A DNA stretch of 64,000 nucleotides from Streptomyces sp. V1I1 (GCF_030817355.1 NZ_JAUSZH010000001.1:1116001-1180000); one strand, 5' to 3'; counted from the stretch's first letter, positions 18,248 to 27,109 are shown. Made by a program: numbers and translations. The notes: a model not told the origin generated them from the sequence alone.

Positions 18248-18273
18248 ATGGGGCCGCCGGGCGGCGGCCCCAT
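18248..18273. terminator. Perfect hairpin between NUDIX and dehydrogenase genes
   Basis: ATGGGGCCGCC (18248-18258) pairs perfectly with GGCGGCCCCAT (18263-18273), 4-nt loop, no U-tract. It stands between two co-directional genes 54 bp apart, so it may be a partial terminator or RNA-end stabiliser rather than a full stop. The dehydrogenase ribosome site lies just outside it. Confidence 0.6.
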
Positions 18274-18289
18274 CTGGAAGGACACGCTC

Positions 18290-19609
18290 GTGAAGCTCAC
18301 CGTCGTCGGCTGCGGCTACCTCGGCGCCACCCACGCTGCCTGCATGGCCGAACTCGGCCACGAAGTCCTCGGCATGGACTCCGACATGGACAAGGTCAGC
18401 GTCCTCAACTCCGGCAAGGCCCCGTTCTTCGAGCGCGACCTGGACGAGCTGCTGGCCAAGCACACCGCCTCGGGCCGGCTGAAGTTCACCGCCTCCTACG
18501 CGGAGGCCGCCCACTTCGCCGACTTGCACTTCATCGGGGTCGGCACCCCGCAGACGCCCGGCATGGACATCTACGACCTCACTCACCTCCATTCCGCGGT
18601 CCGACAACTCGCCCCTCGTCTGACCGGTCCGGCGGTGATCGCGGTCAAGTCGACCGTCCCGGTCGGCACCGCACCTCGCGTCGCCGAGATCCTGCGGGAG
18701 TTCGCCCCGGCCGGCGACCAGGTCGAGGTCGCCTGGAACCCAGATTTCCTGCGCGAATCGCTCGCCATCGAGGACACCCTCCACCCCGACCGGCTCGTTC
18801 TCGGCTTCCAGAAGGAGCAGACCTGGGCCGAGGTCATGCTGCGGCAGTGCTTCGCGAAGATCATCGAGTCCGGGACCCCGACGATCGTCACCGACTGGGC
18901 GACGGCCGAACTCGCCAAGGGAGCCGCGAACTCCTTCCTCGCCACCAAGATCTCCTTCATCAACGCGATGGCCGAGATCTGCGAGAAGTCCGACGCCGAC
19001 GTCCACCAGCTCGCCGAGATCCTCGGCCACGACCTCCGCATCGGGCGCCGCGGGATGCGGCCGGGTCTTGGCTTCGGCGGCGGCTGCCTGCCCAAGGACA
19101 TCCGCGGCTTCATCGCCCAGGCGGTAGTGCTCGGCGCCGAGACAGCCACCGGCATCCTCCGGGAGGCCGACGCGGTCAACCACCGCCGCCGCGAGGCCAT
19201 GGTCGACCTCGCCCGCGAACAGCTCGACGGCAATCTCATGGGCAAGCGGATCACCATCTGGGGCGCCGCCTTCAAACCGAACACCGACGACATCCGCGAC
19301 TCGCCCGCCCTCGCCGTCGCCCACAAACTCCACGAGCTCGGCGCCACCGTCACCGTCACCGACCCCAAGGCCCTCGACAACGCCCGCAAACTCCACCCCG
19401 AACTCGACTACATCGAGGACCCTATCGCCGCCGTCCAGGACACCGACCTTCTGCTGCACCTGACCGAATGGGCCGAGTTCGGTCACATCGACCCGCACCG
19501 CCTTGCCCACCGCCCCACTAAGCCCCTGATCATCGATGGACGCGGCACCCTCAACCCCGACACCTGGCGCGAAGCCGGATGGGCCTATCGGAGCCTCGGC
19601 CGTCGTTGA
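18290..19609 (+). CDS. UDP-glucose/GDP-mannose dehydrogenase family nucleotide-sugar dehydrogenase
   Basis: 439 aa from GTG 18290, with GGAAGGA 6 bp upstream. The N-terminal NAD-binding domain starts at VKLTVVGCGYLGATHAACMA. The catalytic cysteine is in GFGGGCLPKDI (C266), and the C-terminal domain carries WGAAFKPNTDDIRDSPAL, both diagnostic. These enzymes oxidise a nucleotide-linked sugar twice at C6 to the uronic acid, e.g. UDP-glucose to UDP-glucuronate, with two NAD+. The presence of an AsnB-like amidotransferase upstream suggests the carboxylate could be converted to an amide. No glycosyltransferase is adjacent. Last gene of the cassette. Confidence 0.93.
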   Translation: MKLTVVGCGYLGATHAACMAELGHEVLGMDSDMDKVSVLNSGKAPFFERDLDELLAKHTASGRLKFTASYAEAAHFADLHFIGVGTPQTPGMDIYDLTHLHSAVRQLAPRLTGPAVIAVKSTVPVGTAPRVAEILREFAPAGDQVEVAWNPDFLRESLAIEDTLHPDRLVLGFQKEQTWAEVMLRQCFAKIIESGTPTIVTDWATAELAKGAANSFLATKISFINAMAEICEKSDADVHQLAEILGHDLRIGRRGMRPGLGFGGGCLPKDIRGFIAQAVVLGAETATGILREADAVNHRRREAMVDLAREQLDGNLMGKRITIWGAAFKPNTDDIRDSPALAVAHKLHELGATVTVTDPKALDNARKLHPELDYIEDPIAAVQDTDLLLHLTEWAEFGHIDPHRLAHRPTKPLIIDGRGTLNPDTWREAGWAYRSLGRR

Positions 19610-19899
19610 ACCCAAGGACGGCGCCTCGGCAAGGGGCCCACCCCTGTACGGCGGAGAGAACTTCCGAGCCGTCCTGCGTCCGCACCGTTGATGAGCCGTC
19701 TGAGCGGGTGTATTCAAGGACGCCCCTTGAGCGGAACACCCCGCGGCCCGCGCGGTACCGATGGGCCCGATCGGTGAGGGCCGCAGCCGCATGTCGGCCG
19801 AATGGCGATCACGTGAAAGGCCGAACGGCGCTCATGACTGCGGGCGCCGGGTCTGAATAGGGTTCAAGAGATCACCAATTCCTACGACTTGGAGCATCC
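19610..19899. other. 290-bp intergenic region before the M1 peptidase gene
   Basis: No gene is supported here. A short inverted repeat TCAAGG-(5)-CCTTGA lies near 19713-19730, and TGAATAGGGT near 19854 could contain a -10 for the peptidase gene. Nothing else recognisable. Confidence 0.4.
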
Positions 19900-21399
19900 G
19901 TGCACCGCAGACTTATCGTCCCGAGCGCGATCGCGGCCTCACTGCTGCTGGCGATCCCGGCATCGGCCGCCGACTCCGCGCCGGGCGCCCCGGGCATTGG
20001 CGACACCTACTACCCGGCCAGCGGAAACGGCGGATACGACGTATCTCACTACGACCTGAGGCTGAAGTACCAGCCCGCCACGGATCTGCTCGAGGGCACG
20101 GCGACGATCCTGGCCACCGCCACGCAGAACCTGAGCCGTTTCAACCTCGACTTCGGTCTTGACGTCAGCGAGGTGCGGGTCAACAACAAGAAGGCGCAGT
20201 TCAAGAAGGAGGGTGACCAGGAACTGGTCATCACTCCGACCGCGCCGCTGGAGAAGGGCAAGCCCGTCCCAGTGGTCGTCCGCTACGCGGGCAAGCCCTC
20301 CGAGCTGAACATCGGCGGGTTCACGGCCTGGCTCCGTACTCCGGACGGCGGAGTCGCCGCCCAGGAGCCGGACTCGGCCGTGTGGTGGTTCCCGAGCAAC
20401 GACCACCCGCTGGACAAGGCGACCTACGACATCTCGGTCCTGGTGCCCGACGGGACCCAGGCGATCAGCAACGGTGTCCTGCAGTCACAGAGTTCGAGGC
20501 TGGGCTGGACGCGTTACAACTGGCGCTCCAACAAGCCGCAGGCGTCGTATCTCGCCACGCTCGCCGTCGGGAAGTTCGACATCACCACCGACAAGACGGC
20601 CGACGGGCCGCCGATCCTCAATGCGTACAGCAAGGACCTCGGCGACAACGCGGGGGCGGCGCGGGCGAGCGTCGAGCGGACCGGTGAGGTCGCCGAGTGG
20701 CTGACCGGGGTCTTCGGCCCGTACCCCTTCAATGCTCTCGGCGGCTACGTCCCCAATGTGACGAGCGGCTACGCGCTGGAGACGCAGACCCGTCCGTTCT
20801 ACAGCCCGCGGCAGTTCGCCAACGGCGCGAATGTTTCCGTGGTCGTCCATGAGCTGGCCCACCAGTGGTACGGCGACAGTGTCTCCGTCGACGGCTGGAA
20901 GGACATCTGGGTCAACGAAGGCTTTGCCCGCTACAGCCAGTGGCTCTGGTCGGAGAAGGAGGGCGAGGGCACCGCGCAGGAGCTCGCGGACTGGGTCTAT
21001 GCCCAGCACCCGGCCGATGACGCCTTCTGGACGGTCAAGCCCGGTGACCCGGGCCCGGACAAGCAGTTCGACATCGCCATCTACGACCGGGGCGCGCTGG
21101 CGCTCCAGGCGCTGCGGGGCGAGGTCGGCGACAAGGACTTCTTCGCGATCCTCAAGGGCTGGCCGACCGAGCACGCCTACGGCAACGCCAAGGTCGGCGA
21201 CTTTGTGAAGTACGCCGAGAAGGTCTCCGGCAAGCCGCTGGCCGGTCTGTTCGACACCTGGCTCTACCAGCCGTCCAAGCCTGGCGCTCCGGCCGCGGCG
21301 GGTGCCCGGATCGCTGAGGCCGACGGCAAGCACGCCCAGCCGAAGTCGTGGAAGAAGATCGCCGCCACGAACACGATTCACGAGCACGACCACCACTGA
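19900..21399 (+). CDS. Secreted M1 family zinc aminopeptidase
   Basis: 499 aa from GTG 19900 (GGAG 5 bp upstream). A signal peptide (LIVPSAIAASLLLAIPASAA) is followed by the beta-saddle N-domain (DVSHYDLRLKYQPATDLLEG). The catalytic gluzincin site is VVHELAHQWYG (HExxH, near residue 317) with the third zinc ligand in WVNEGFARYSQ 18 residues on; the exopeptidase GxMEN-type loop is replaced by TSGYALETQTRP, whose Glu fits the N-terminal amine anchor. It hydrolyses N-terminal residues from extracellular peptides. The length, around 500 aa, fits the short secreted Streptomyces branch lacking the large ERAP C-terminal domain. It appears monocistronic with a terminator right after. Confidence 0.92.
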   Translation: MHRRLIVPSAIAASLLLAIPASAADSAPGAPGIGDTYYPASGNGGYDVSHYDLRLKYQPATDLLEGTATILATATQNLSRFNLDFGLDVSEVRVNNKKAQFKKEGDQELVITPTAPLEKGKPVPVVVRYAGKPSELNIGGFTAWLRTPDGGVAAQEPDSAVWWFPSNDHPLDKATYDISVLVPDGTQAISNGVLQSQSSRLGWTRYNWRSNKPQASYLATLAVGKFDITTDKTADGPPILNAYSKDLGDNAGAARASVERTGEVAEWLTGVFGPYPFNALGGYVPNVTSGYALETQTRPFYSPRQFANGANVSVVVHELAHQWYGDSVSVDGWKDIWVNEGFARYSQWLWSEKEGEGTAQELADWVYAQHPADDAFWTVKPGDPGPDKQFDIAIYDRGALALQALRGEVGDKDFFAILKGWPTEHAYGNAKVGDFVKYAEKVSGKPLAGLFDTWLYQPSKPGAPAAAGARIAEADGKHAQPKSWKKIAATNTIHEHDHH

Positions 21400-21426
21400 G
21401 CCGCAGTCGCGAGGCGTAGTCGCGAG

Positions 21427-21460
21427 GCGCCGCCGTCCCCGGCCGGGAGGACGGCGGCGC
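21427..21460. terminator. Hairpin terminator after M1 peptidase gene
   Basis: GCGCCGCCGTCC (21427-21438) pairs perfectly over 12 bp with GGACGGCGGCGC (21449-21460); loop 10 nt. Confidence 0.85.
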
Positions 21461-21536
21461 TCCCCGGTACCGGGACGGCTCCGGGCGGCCCGGGCAGGCC
21501 GCTGGTGGACATGGGCAGGCTCCTGGTCGGCCGGGG

Positions 21537-21550
21537 TGGGAGCGCTCTCA
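21537..21550. promoter_or_regulatory. LacI-type operator upstream of the regulator gene
   Basis: TGGGAGCGCTCTCA is a near-perfect 14-bp palindrome (one mismatch) of the same class as CebR-type operators (TGGGAGCGCTCCCA). It lies 94 bp upstream of the LacI gene, suggesting autoregulation. Sister sites are at 25576 and 25728. Confidence 0.8.
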
Positions 21551-21643
21551 GAAGATCGCCGGGACCGGATATCCTGTACCCGGCAGCGTTCTCCCCCGCT
21601 GTCGTCCGACGCAGCTGACTGAAGCCGACGAGGAGCGCCCGCC

Positions 21644-22684
21644 TTGCCCGAGCAGACCACGGGGTCCCGCCCCACCCTGGAAGCCGTCGCCGCCCGCGCC
21701 GGCGTCTCCCGGGCCACGGCATCGCGGGTCGTCAACGGCGGCGCTGGGGTTCGCCCCCCGCTGGTCGACAAGGTGCGCCAGGCGGTCGAGGAGCTCGGAT
21801 ACGTACCGAATCACGCGGCCCGCACCCTCGTCACCCGGCGCAACGGCGCGGTCGCCGTGATCATCGCCGAGCCGGAGTTCCGGATCTTCTCGGACCCCTT
21901 CTTCGAGCAGCAGGTGCGCGGCATCAGCCGCGAGCTGACGGCATACGACTCCCAGCTGGTGCTGCTGTGGGTGGAGGGGCCCGGCGACTACGACCGGATC
22001 GCCCGCTATCTCGGCGGCGGCCATGTCGACGGCGCACTGGCCTTCTCACTGCACAACGACGACGAACTGCCCGCCATAATCCGCCGGGTGCAGGTGCCCA
22101 CCGTCTTCGGCGGCCGTCCGGGCTGGCCCGGCGCCGCCTCCGAGCTCGCCGTCCCCTATGTCGACTGCGACAACCGCGGCGGCGCCCGGGAAGCCGTACG
22201 TCATCTGGTCTCCCTGGGCCGCCGGCACATCGCGCACATCGCCGGCCCCCGCGACCAGACCTCCGCGCAGGACCGGATCGACGGCTACCGCGACGTCCTG
22301 CTGGACGCCGACCCGGAGCTCGTCTGCCAGGGCGACTTCACGGCGGACAGCGGCGCCCGCGCGATGGCCGAACTGCTGGACCGCCGCCCGGAACTGGACG
22401 CCGTGTTCGCCGCCAACGACCTGATGGCGTCGGGAGCGCTGCGGACGCTGCGCGAGCGGGGGCGGCGGGTGCCGCAGGACGTGGCGCTGGTCGGCTTCGA
22501 CGACATGGCGTCGGTGGTGGAGACGACCGATCCGGCGCTGACGACGGTCCGTCAGGACATCGAGGGGATGGGCCGGTTGATGGTCCGGCTGCTGATGCGC
22601 GTACTGAACGAGGGCGAGCCCGGGGCCGGCGCTCCCGCCTCCGTGATCACTCCGACCACGCTGGTGCGACGGGCCTCGGCCTGA
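21644..22684 (+). CDS. LacI family repressor of the beta-glucan locus
   Basis: 346 aa from TTG 21644 with GAGGAG upstream. The N-terminal HTH is TLEAVAARAGVSRATASRVV and the hinge region is NHAARTLVTRR. The periplasmic-binding-like effector domain follows (QRLG-type AVAVIIAEPEF, then DGALAFSLHNDDE, RHIAHIAGPRDQ, VALVGFDDM). LacI proteins of this type bind a mono- or oligosaccharide and release their operators. Three matching palindromes lie in front of this gene, the GH81 gene and the importer operon, so this is very probably the local regulator. By context the inducer would be a beta-1,3-gluco-oligosaccharide such as laminaribiose (inference). Confidence 0.93.
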   Translation: MPEQTTGSRPTLEAVAARAGVSRATASRVVNGGAGVRPPLVDKVRQAVEELGYVPNHAARTLVTRRNGAVAVIIAEPEFRIFSDPFFEQQVRGISRELTAYDSQLVLLWVEGPGDYDRIARYLGGGHVDGALAFSLHNDDELPAIIRRVQVPTVFGGRPGWPGAASELAVPYVDCDNRGGAREAVRHLVSLGRRHIAHIAGPRDQTSAQDRIDGYRDVLLDADPELVCQGDFTADSGARAMAELLDRRPELDAVFAANDLMASGALRTLRERGRRVPQDVALVGFDDMASVVETTDPALTTVRQDIEGMGRLMVRLLMRVLNEGEPGAGAPASVITPTTLVRRASA

Positions 22685-22713
22685 GAGGCCGCTGCCCGCC
22701 GCACACCGCGCGG

Positions 22714-22769
22714 TCAGCCGAAGGGGGTCAGCCGAAGGGGGTCAGCTGAAGGGGATCAGCTGAAGGGGA
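22714..22769. repeat. Four tandem 14-bp units containing the GH81 stop codon
   Basis: Units starting at 22714, 22728, 22742 and 22756 read TCAGCCGAAGGGGG or TCAGCTGAAGGGGA. The unit at 22756 is the last coding sequence of the GH81 gene (Pro-Phe-Ser-stop on the minus strand). The other three are downstream copies in shifted frames. Confidence 0.9.
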
Positions 22770-25539
22770 TCACGACCACCGACTTGTCCGTGCCGGTCTG
22801 GAGCTTCGCGGTGCCATTGCCGATGGCGCTCCACACCTCCAGTCGTACGGTGCCGCCCTTGAGATCGCCGACGGTTCCGGTCGACGCCTTCAGGCCGCGT
22901 GACTGTGCGTACTCCTCCCAGCCCGCCACCGGGTCGGTCGCGAAGTAGTGGTAGGTCTCGGTCCGGTCGAAGGTGCCGTCGCCCGTGAAGTCGTAGCTGA
23001 TACGGGCCTGCTGGCCGAGGCCGACGGTGGTGCCCGCGTCCAGCTGAAGGCGGAACGCGGTCGCGGCGCCCGGGGTGGGTGTGCCGTTGACGTGTCTGAT
23101 CTCGTAGACGAGGGGCTGGTGCGGGGTGCCGTCGTAGTTGCCACCGGCCGCCGAGGCGATCGTGTCACTGCCCGCCGTACCGCCCGAAGCGGTGGTGAGC
23201 ACCCCTCCCGTACGGAGCTGGAAGGTGTTGCCCGTGGGCGGCTCCGGATCAGGATCCGGGTCCGGGTCGCCTCCCCCGGTCCCCGTGCCGGTCGCCGTCG
23301 AGCGCGCCGGGACGGTGAGCGTCTTTCCGTCGGAGAAGGCCACCGTACGGGCCGTGGCGCCGTAGTTGTGCGCGGCGTAGGTCCGTACCGTCCCCTTGGT
23401 GAAGACCGCGGAGCTCGGAATGTCCCCGGTCACCGTCGCGTCGGGGGCGCCGAGCGCGTCGAGCGTGCTGATCCAGTGGTAGGTGTGCGCCTTGGACTCG
23501 CCCTGTTCGGGGGTGTAGCCCGCGTTGCCCGCGTCCCACTTGGCCTTCGCCGCCGCCGGGTCAGCGAGCGACTGGAACTCCCAGAGGATGTCGCGCCATT
23601 CGACGGCCGGGCCACCGTTCTCCCGTTCCATCTCGGCGATGTTGCGCCGGATCGCGGCCTTCTCCCCGCCCAGGTGGAGTGAACCACCCGTTACCGGAAG
23701 GACGTTGATGCCGTGGATCTCCTCCGGGTTGGCGGTCCACCAGGTGGCGTACGCCGCGCCGCTGCCCCAGACCATGCCGGCCGTGTCATGGCCGAAGGAG
23801 GACGGGAAGACCTGCTCGTCGGCGTCGAACCAGTACTGGGCAATCGCCTCCGACTCGGTGGTCAGCAGATACGTCCCGAGGTCGCGCAGCGCGGTGTCGC
23901 CGGTCGCCGAGCCCCACAGCACGAGGCCCGCGCTGAGGTTGGTGGACTCCGACGACGACTCCTGGTTGTTGCCCGCGGCGAATCCCTGGTGCCCGGAGGC
24001 CCAGCTGTGACCCGCGTACACGTCGAAGCCGCGCAGGAAGGGGAAGGCGGTGTCGGTGCGGCTGGAGTTGGCCGCGTCCCGTACCAGGGTCTTGACCATG
24101 CCGCCCCAGGCGGAGTCGGCGGCCCAGGCCTGGTCGTACTGGGCGACGACGGCGGCCGCGTAGACGTAGTAGCTGTAGTGGAAGTGGTGGTCGTTGAGTT
24201 CGGTGTCGCTGCCGTACGAGGCGGGGTAGCCGGTGAGCGTCTTCCATGCCTTGTCGTACGAGAACTCGTTCGCGCCCCCCGCCGTGAACCAGTCCTGCAG
24301 ACGGCCCTTGATCAGACCGAGAAGCTTGTCGCGGGTGGCCGTCTCGCCGATCTGGTCGGCAGCGGGCACCAGTTGGGCGAGCTGCCCCAGCACCTTCCCG
24401 GTCCAGTAGGTGTCCGTGTAGCCCTTGAAGGGGTCCGGGTCGTTCGCGACCTGGTCGAGATAGCCCTTGAGCCGGGCCTGGTCGACGCCGTTCGACTTCG
24501 GCAGCCCGGGCAGCACCGCGGACGCCTTCTGGCTGGTGGTGAAGGAGGCCGCCTCGCGGACCTTCATGGTGCCGCGCGGTGAGACGTACGTGTAGGCGGT
24601 GAGCGGGTCGGTGCTGTGCAGCCACTGATGGCGGTAGAGGGCCTGGAGCGTGCCGCGTTCGGTGCCCTCCTTGGCCTCGGTGGTCAGGCTGTAGGTGGTC
24701 TGCACGGTGCCGCCGGCGTAACTCCAGGTCGCCTTGGAGCCGGTGACGAAGCTGTACGCGTACTTCTTGTACGTCGCAAGCGCGTCGGCGGAGGGCAGTA
24801 CGGCGAGCGAGAAGTAGTCCTTGGCGCCGAGGCCCGCGGTGATGGTCGAGCCGGAGACCGTCCAGTCGCTGCCACTGGGCGCGAAGAGGGCGTAGTGGTG
24901 GCCAGCGACGGTGATACCGAGGACATTGCCCTGGTCGGCGAAGACGGCGGGCGCGGCGGCAGTGGTGATCTCGGCGTTGCCGCCGGAGCCCTTGGCGTAT
25001 ACGAACGGCAGGCCATGGCCGATGGTGGTGCGCAGTGTGCGTGCGCCGTCCGACCAGTAGGGGGTCACCGTCCAGTCGGACCAGTCGTCGGCCTTGGTGT
25101 CCGGTGAGTTGAGACCCGTGAGGCCGAGGGTGAGGTCGCGCTTGTGGGCGTACTCGTACTGGCGGCCCTCGCCGACGACCGCAGGCGTTGTGGGGTAGCC
25201 GACTTCGAGTCCGCCGGCCGTGGCCTGGTAGGTGAGCGGGTGGCCGTACATGGGGGTGGAGTACGGGTTGTCGCCGTACCGCTGGAAGGCGAGGGACGAC
25301 CACCAGTCGTTGGTGGGGACGGGCTTGTCCTTCGCGGCGGGGGTGACCTTGGGAGTGACCGGCGCGCCGGTGTTGGTGGTCGGGCCCGACGTCCCTGCGG
25401 GGCGGGTGTCGGAGTAGCTGCCAGAGCCTACGGGGACGGTGGCGGCCGCCGCCGGAGTGGCGGCCGGGCCCAGGCCGAAGGCGGCCAGGGCTGAGACCAG
25501 GACCAGCGCGGCAGCTGGTCTGGTGCGGGTGGCTGGCAT
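22756..25539 (-). CDS. Secreted GH81 endo-beta-1,3-glucanase with C-terminal accessory domain
   Basis: 927 aa from ATG 25539 (GAGG 8 bp upstream); an in-frame GTG at 25548 is less well placed. A signal peptide (LVLVSALAAFGLGPAA, then TPAAAA) precedes the GH81 domain, which opens with PTNDWWSSLAFQRYG and has the catalytic-glutamate region AAGNNQESSSESTNLSAG near residue 525. GH81 enzymes cut beta-1,3-glucan (laminarin, curdlan, fungal wall) by inversion. After the linker GGGDPDPDPDPEPPTG comes a ~155-residue beta-rich domain (TFQLRTGGVLTTASGG ... ISYDFTGDGTFDRTET), also seen in other actinobacterial glucanases and probably carbohydrate binding. It is divergent from the importer operon and shares its operator region. 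Confidence 0.93.
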   Translation of the reverse strand: MPATRTRPAAALVLVSALAAFGLGPAATPAAAATVPVGSGSYSDTRPAGTSGPTTNTGAPVTPKVTPAAKDKPVPTNDWWSSLAFQRYGDNPYSTPMYGHPLTYQATAGGLEVGYPTTPAVVGEGRQYEYAHKRDLTLGLTGLNSPDTKADDWSDWTVTPYWSDGARTLRTTIGHGLPFVYAKGSGGNAEITTAAAPAVFADQGNVLGITVAGHHYALFAPSGSDWTVSGSTITAGLGAKDYFSLAVLPSADALATYKKYAYSFVTGSKATWSYAGGTVQTTYSLTTEAKEGTERGTLQALYRHQWLHSTDPLTAYTYVSPRGTMKVREAASFTTSQKASAVLPGLPKSNGVDQARLKGYLDQVANDPDPFKGYTDTYWTGKVLGQLAQLVPAADQIGETATRDKLLGLIKGRLQDWFTAGGANEFSYDKAWKTLTGYPASYGSDTELNDHHFHYSYYVYAAAVVAQYDQAWAADSAWGGMVKTLVRDAANSSRTDTAFPFLRGFDVYAGHSWASGHQGFAAGNNQESSSESTNLSAGLVLWGSATGDTALRDLGTYLLTTESEAIAQYWFDADEQVFPSSFGHDTAGMVWGSGAAYATWWTANPEEIHGINVLPVTGGSLHLGGEKAAIRRNIAEMERENGGPAVEWRDILWEFQSLADPAAAKAKWDAGNAGYTPEQGESKAHTYHWISTLDALGAPDATVTGDIPSSAVFTKGTVRTYAAHNYGATARTVAFSDGKTLTVPARSTATGTGTGGGDPDPDPDPEPPTGNTFQLRTGGVLTTASGGTAGSDTIASAAGGNYDGTPHQPLVYEIRHVNGTPTPGAATAFRLQLDAGTTVGLGQQARISYDFTGDGTFDRTETYHYFATDPVAGWEEYAQSRGLKASTGTVGDLKGGTVRLEVWSAIGNGTAKLQTGTDKSVVVIPFS

Positions 25540-25575
25540 GGACGGCACCTCGAAGTCATCACGGGATGGGGCGGC

Positions 25576-25589
25576 CGAGAGCGCTCTCA
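25576..25589. promoter_or_regulatory. LacI-type operator upstream of the GH81 gene
   Basis: CGAGAGCGCTCTCA contains a perfect 12-bp palindrome, GAGAGCGCTCTC (25577-25588), 38 bp upstream of the GH81 start codon. Confidence 0.85.
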
Positions 25590-25727
25590 GATGTCCAAGG
25601 AACGTAAAACTCCTGAAACAGAGGTGTCAATAGTTGAGACACAGGCGGCAGTTCAGGCCGAGTCCAAGCCGTTACGCCTTCGGGACTTGACGGGACGAGT
25701 ACCTCCGGGGCACTCTCCAGACGCATC

Positions 25728-25743
25728 TTTGAGAGCGCTCTCA
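25728..25743. promoter_or_regulatory. LacI-type operator upstream of the glucan importer operon
   Basis: TTGAGAGCGCTCTCAA is a perfect 16-bp palindrome, 42 bp before the start codon of the substrate-binding lipoprotein. Its centre lies about 153 bp from that of the GH81-side operator. Confidence 0.88.
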
Positions 25744-25784
25744 ATCGGGCGGTCTCGCTCCACCGAAGCCAAGGGAGGCTTCTC

Positions 25785-27089
25785 ATGCCCATCGCCCGAG
25801 CCGCCAAAAGGGCCACCGTCCGCCTGGGTGCGGTCGCGCTCGCCGGGGCACTGCTCGCCGCCTGTGGATCCGGATCGTCGGACGGCGCATCCGACAGTGC
25901 GGGCGGCAAGGTCACGCTCACCGTCGACCTCTTCGGATCCTTCGGCTACAAGGAGGCCGGGCTCTACGCGGAGTACGAGAAGCTCCACCCGAACATCAAG
26001 ATCAAGCAGAGCGACACCGAGGACGAGCAGGACTACTGGAAGTCGCTGCAGACCCGCCTCGCCGGCGGTGGTGGCCTCGCTGATGTGCAGGGAATCGAGG
26101 TGGGCCGGATCGCCGCCGTCACCCAGCAGCAGGCCGACAAGTTCGAGGACCTGAAGAAGTACGGCGCCGACAAGCTCAAGGACCAGTTCGCCGAGGCCAA
26201 GTGGTCGGCGGCCACCGGCAAGGACGGCCAGATCCTGGGCCTGGGCACGGATGTCGGCCCGGAGGCCATGTGCTACCGCACCGACCTCTTCAAGCAGGCC
26301 GGTCTGCCCACCGACCGCGCTCAGCTGGCCGCCAAGTGGTCCACCTGGGACGGCTATCTGGCGCTCGGTAAGGAGTACAAGAAGAAGGCCCCGGCCAAGA
26401 GCGCCTGGGTGGACAGCGTCGGCAGCCTCTACGCGATCATGGTCGGCCAGCAGAAGGAGCGGTACTACGACGCCTCCGGAAAGCTGATCTACGAGGACAA
26501 CCCGGCGATCAAGGCTGCCTGGGACGCCTCCACCGAGGCGGCGCAGTCAGGTCTGAGCGCCAAGCTCGACCAGTGGTCGCCGCAGTGGAACCAGGCGTTC
26601 TCGGCCGGCTCCTTCGCCACCATGCCCTGCCCCGCCTGGATGCTCGGCTACATCAAGGGCCAGGCCGGTGACGCGGGCAAGGGCAAGTGGGACATCGCCA
26701 AGCTGCCCGAAGGCGCCGGCAACTGGGGCGGCTCGTATCTCTCGATCCCGCGGGCGGCCAAGCACAAGAAGGAGGCGTACGAGCTGATCCAGTGGCTCAC
26801 CGCCCCGGAGCAGCAGGCCAAGCTCTTCACCAAGCAGGGCAACTTCCCCTCCTCGACCGGCGCCATCGCCAAGGTCGCGGCGGCCAAGGACCCGTACTTC
26901 TCCGACGCCCCGATCGGCCAGATCTTCGGTGACGCCGCCAAGGCCGCGCCGGTCCAGGTGCTCGGCGTCCACGACAAGAGCGTGGCCGACCAGATCACCA
27001 ACGCGCTGAGCGAGGTGGAGCGCAAGGGCACCTCGCCCGACAAGGCCTGGTCGACCGCGAAGAAGAACGTGGAGAACGCGACCGGCTGA
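25785..27089 (+). CDS. Sugar ABC transporter substrate-binding lipoprotein
   Basis: 434 aa from ATG 25785 (GGGAGG 7 bp upstream). A lipoprotein signal ends in the lipobox LLAACGSGSSDG, Cys near residue 27, so it is anchored outside the membrane. The body is a family-1 (MalE/CUT1) fold: VTLTVDLFGSFGYKEAGLYA, LAGGGGLADVQGIEVGRI, and the C-terminal AYELIQWLTAPEQQAKLFTK. It delivers an oligosaccharide to the two permeases downstream. Context points to beta-1,3-gluco-oligosaccharides made by the GH81 enzyme. The LacI operator at 25728 lies just upstream. No ATPase gene is present; Streptomyces CUT1 importers commonly share the global ATPase MsiK. Confidence 0.94.
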   Translation: MPIARAAKRATVRLGAVALAGALLAACGSGSSDGASDSAGGKVTLTVDLFGSFGYKEAGLYAEYEKLHPNIKIKQSDTEDEQDYWKSLQTRLAGGGGLADVQGIEVGRIAAVTQQQADKFEDLKKYGADKLKDQFAEAKWSAATGKDGQILGLGTDVGPEAMCYRTDLFKQAGLPTDRAQLAAKWSTWDGYLALGKEYKKKAPAKSAWVDSVGSLYAIMVGQQKERYYDASGKLIYEDNPAIKAAWDASTEAAQSGLSAKLDQWSPQWNQAFSAGSFATMPCPAWMLGYIKGQAGDAGKGKWDIAKLPEGAGNWGGSYLSIPRAAKHKKEAYELIQWLTAPEQQAKLFTKQGNFPSSTGAIAKVAAAKDPYFSDAPIGQIFGDAAKAAPVQVLGVHDKSVADQITNALSEVERKGTSPDKAWSTAKKNVENATG

Positions 27090-27109
27090 CCCCTCGGTCG
27101 GCACAGCTC

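Noticed and set aside
17678..19792. 704-aa minus-strand open frame opposite NUDIX and dehydrogenase genes
   Set aside because: Shadow of the + strand genes; Asp/Gly/Val-rich pattern typical of the antisense of Streptomyces codons.
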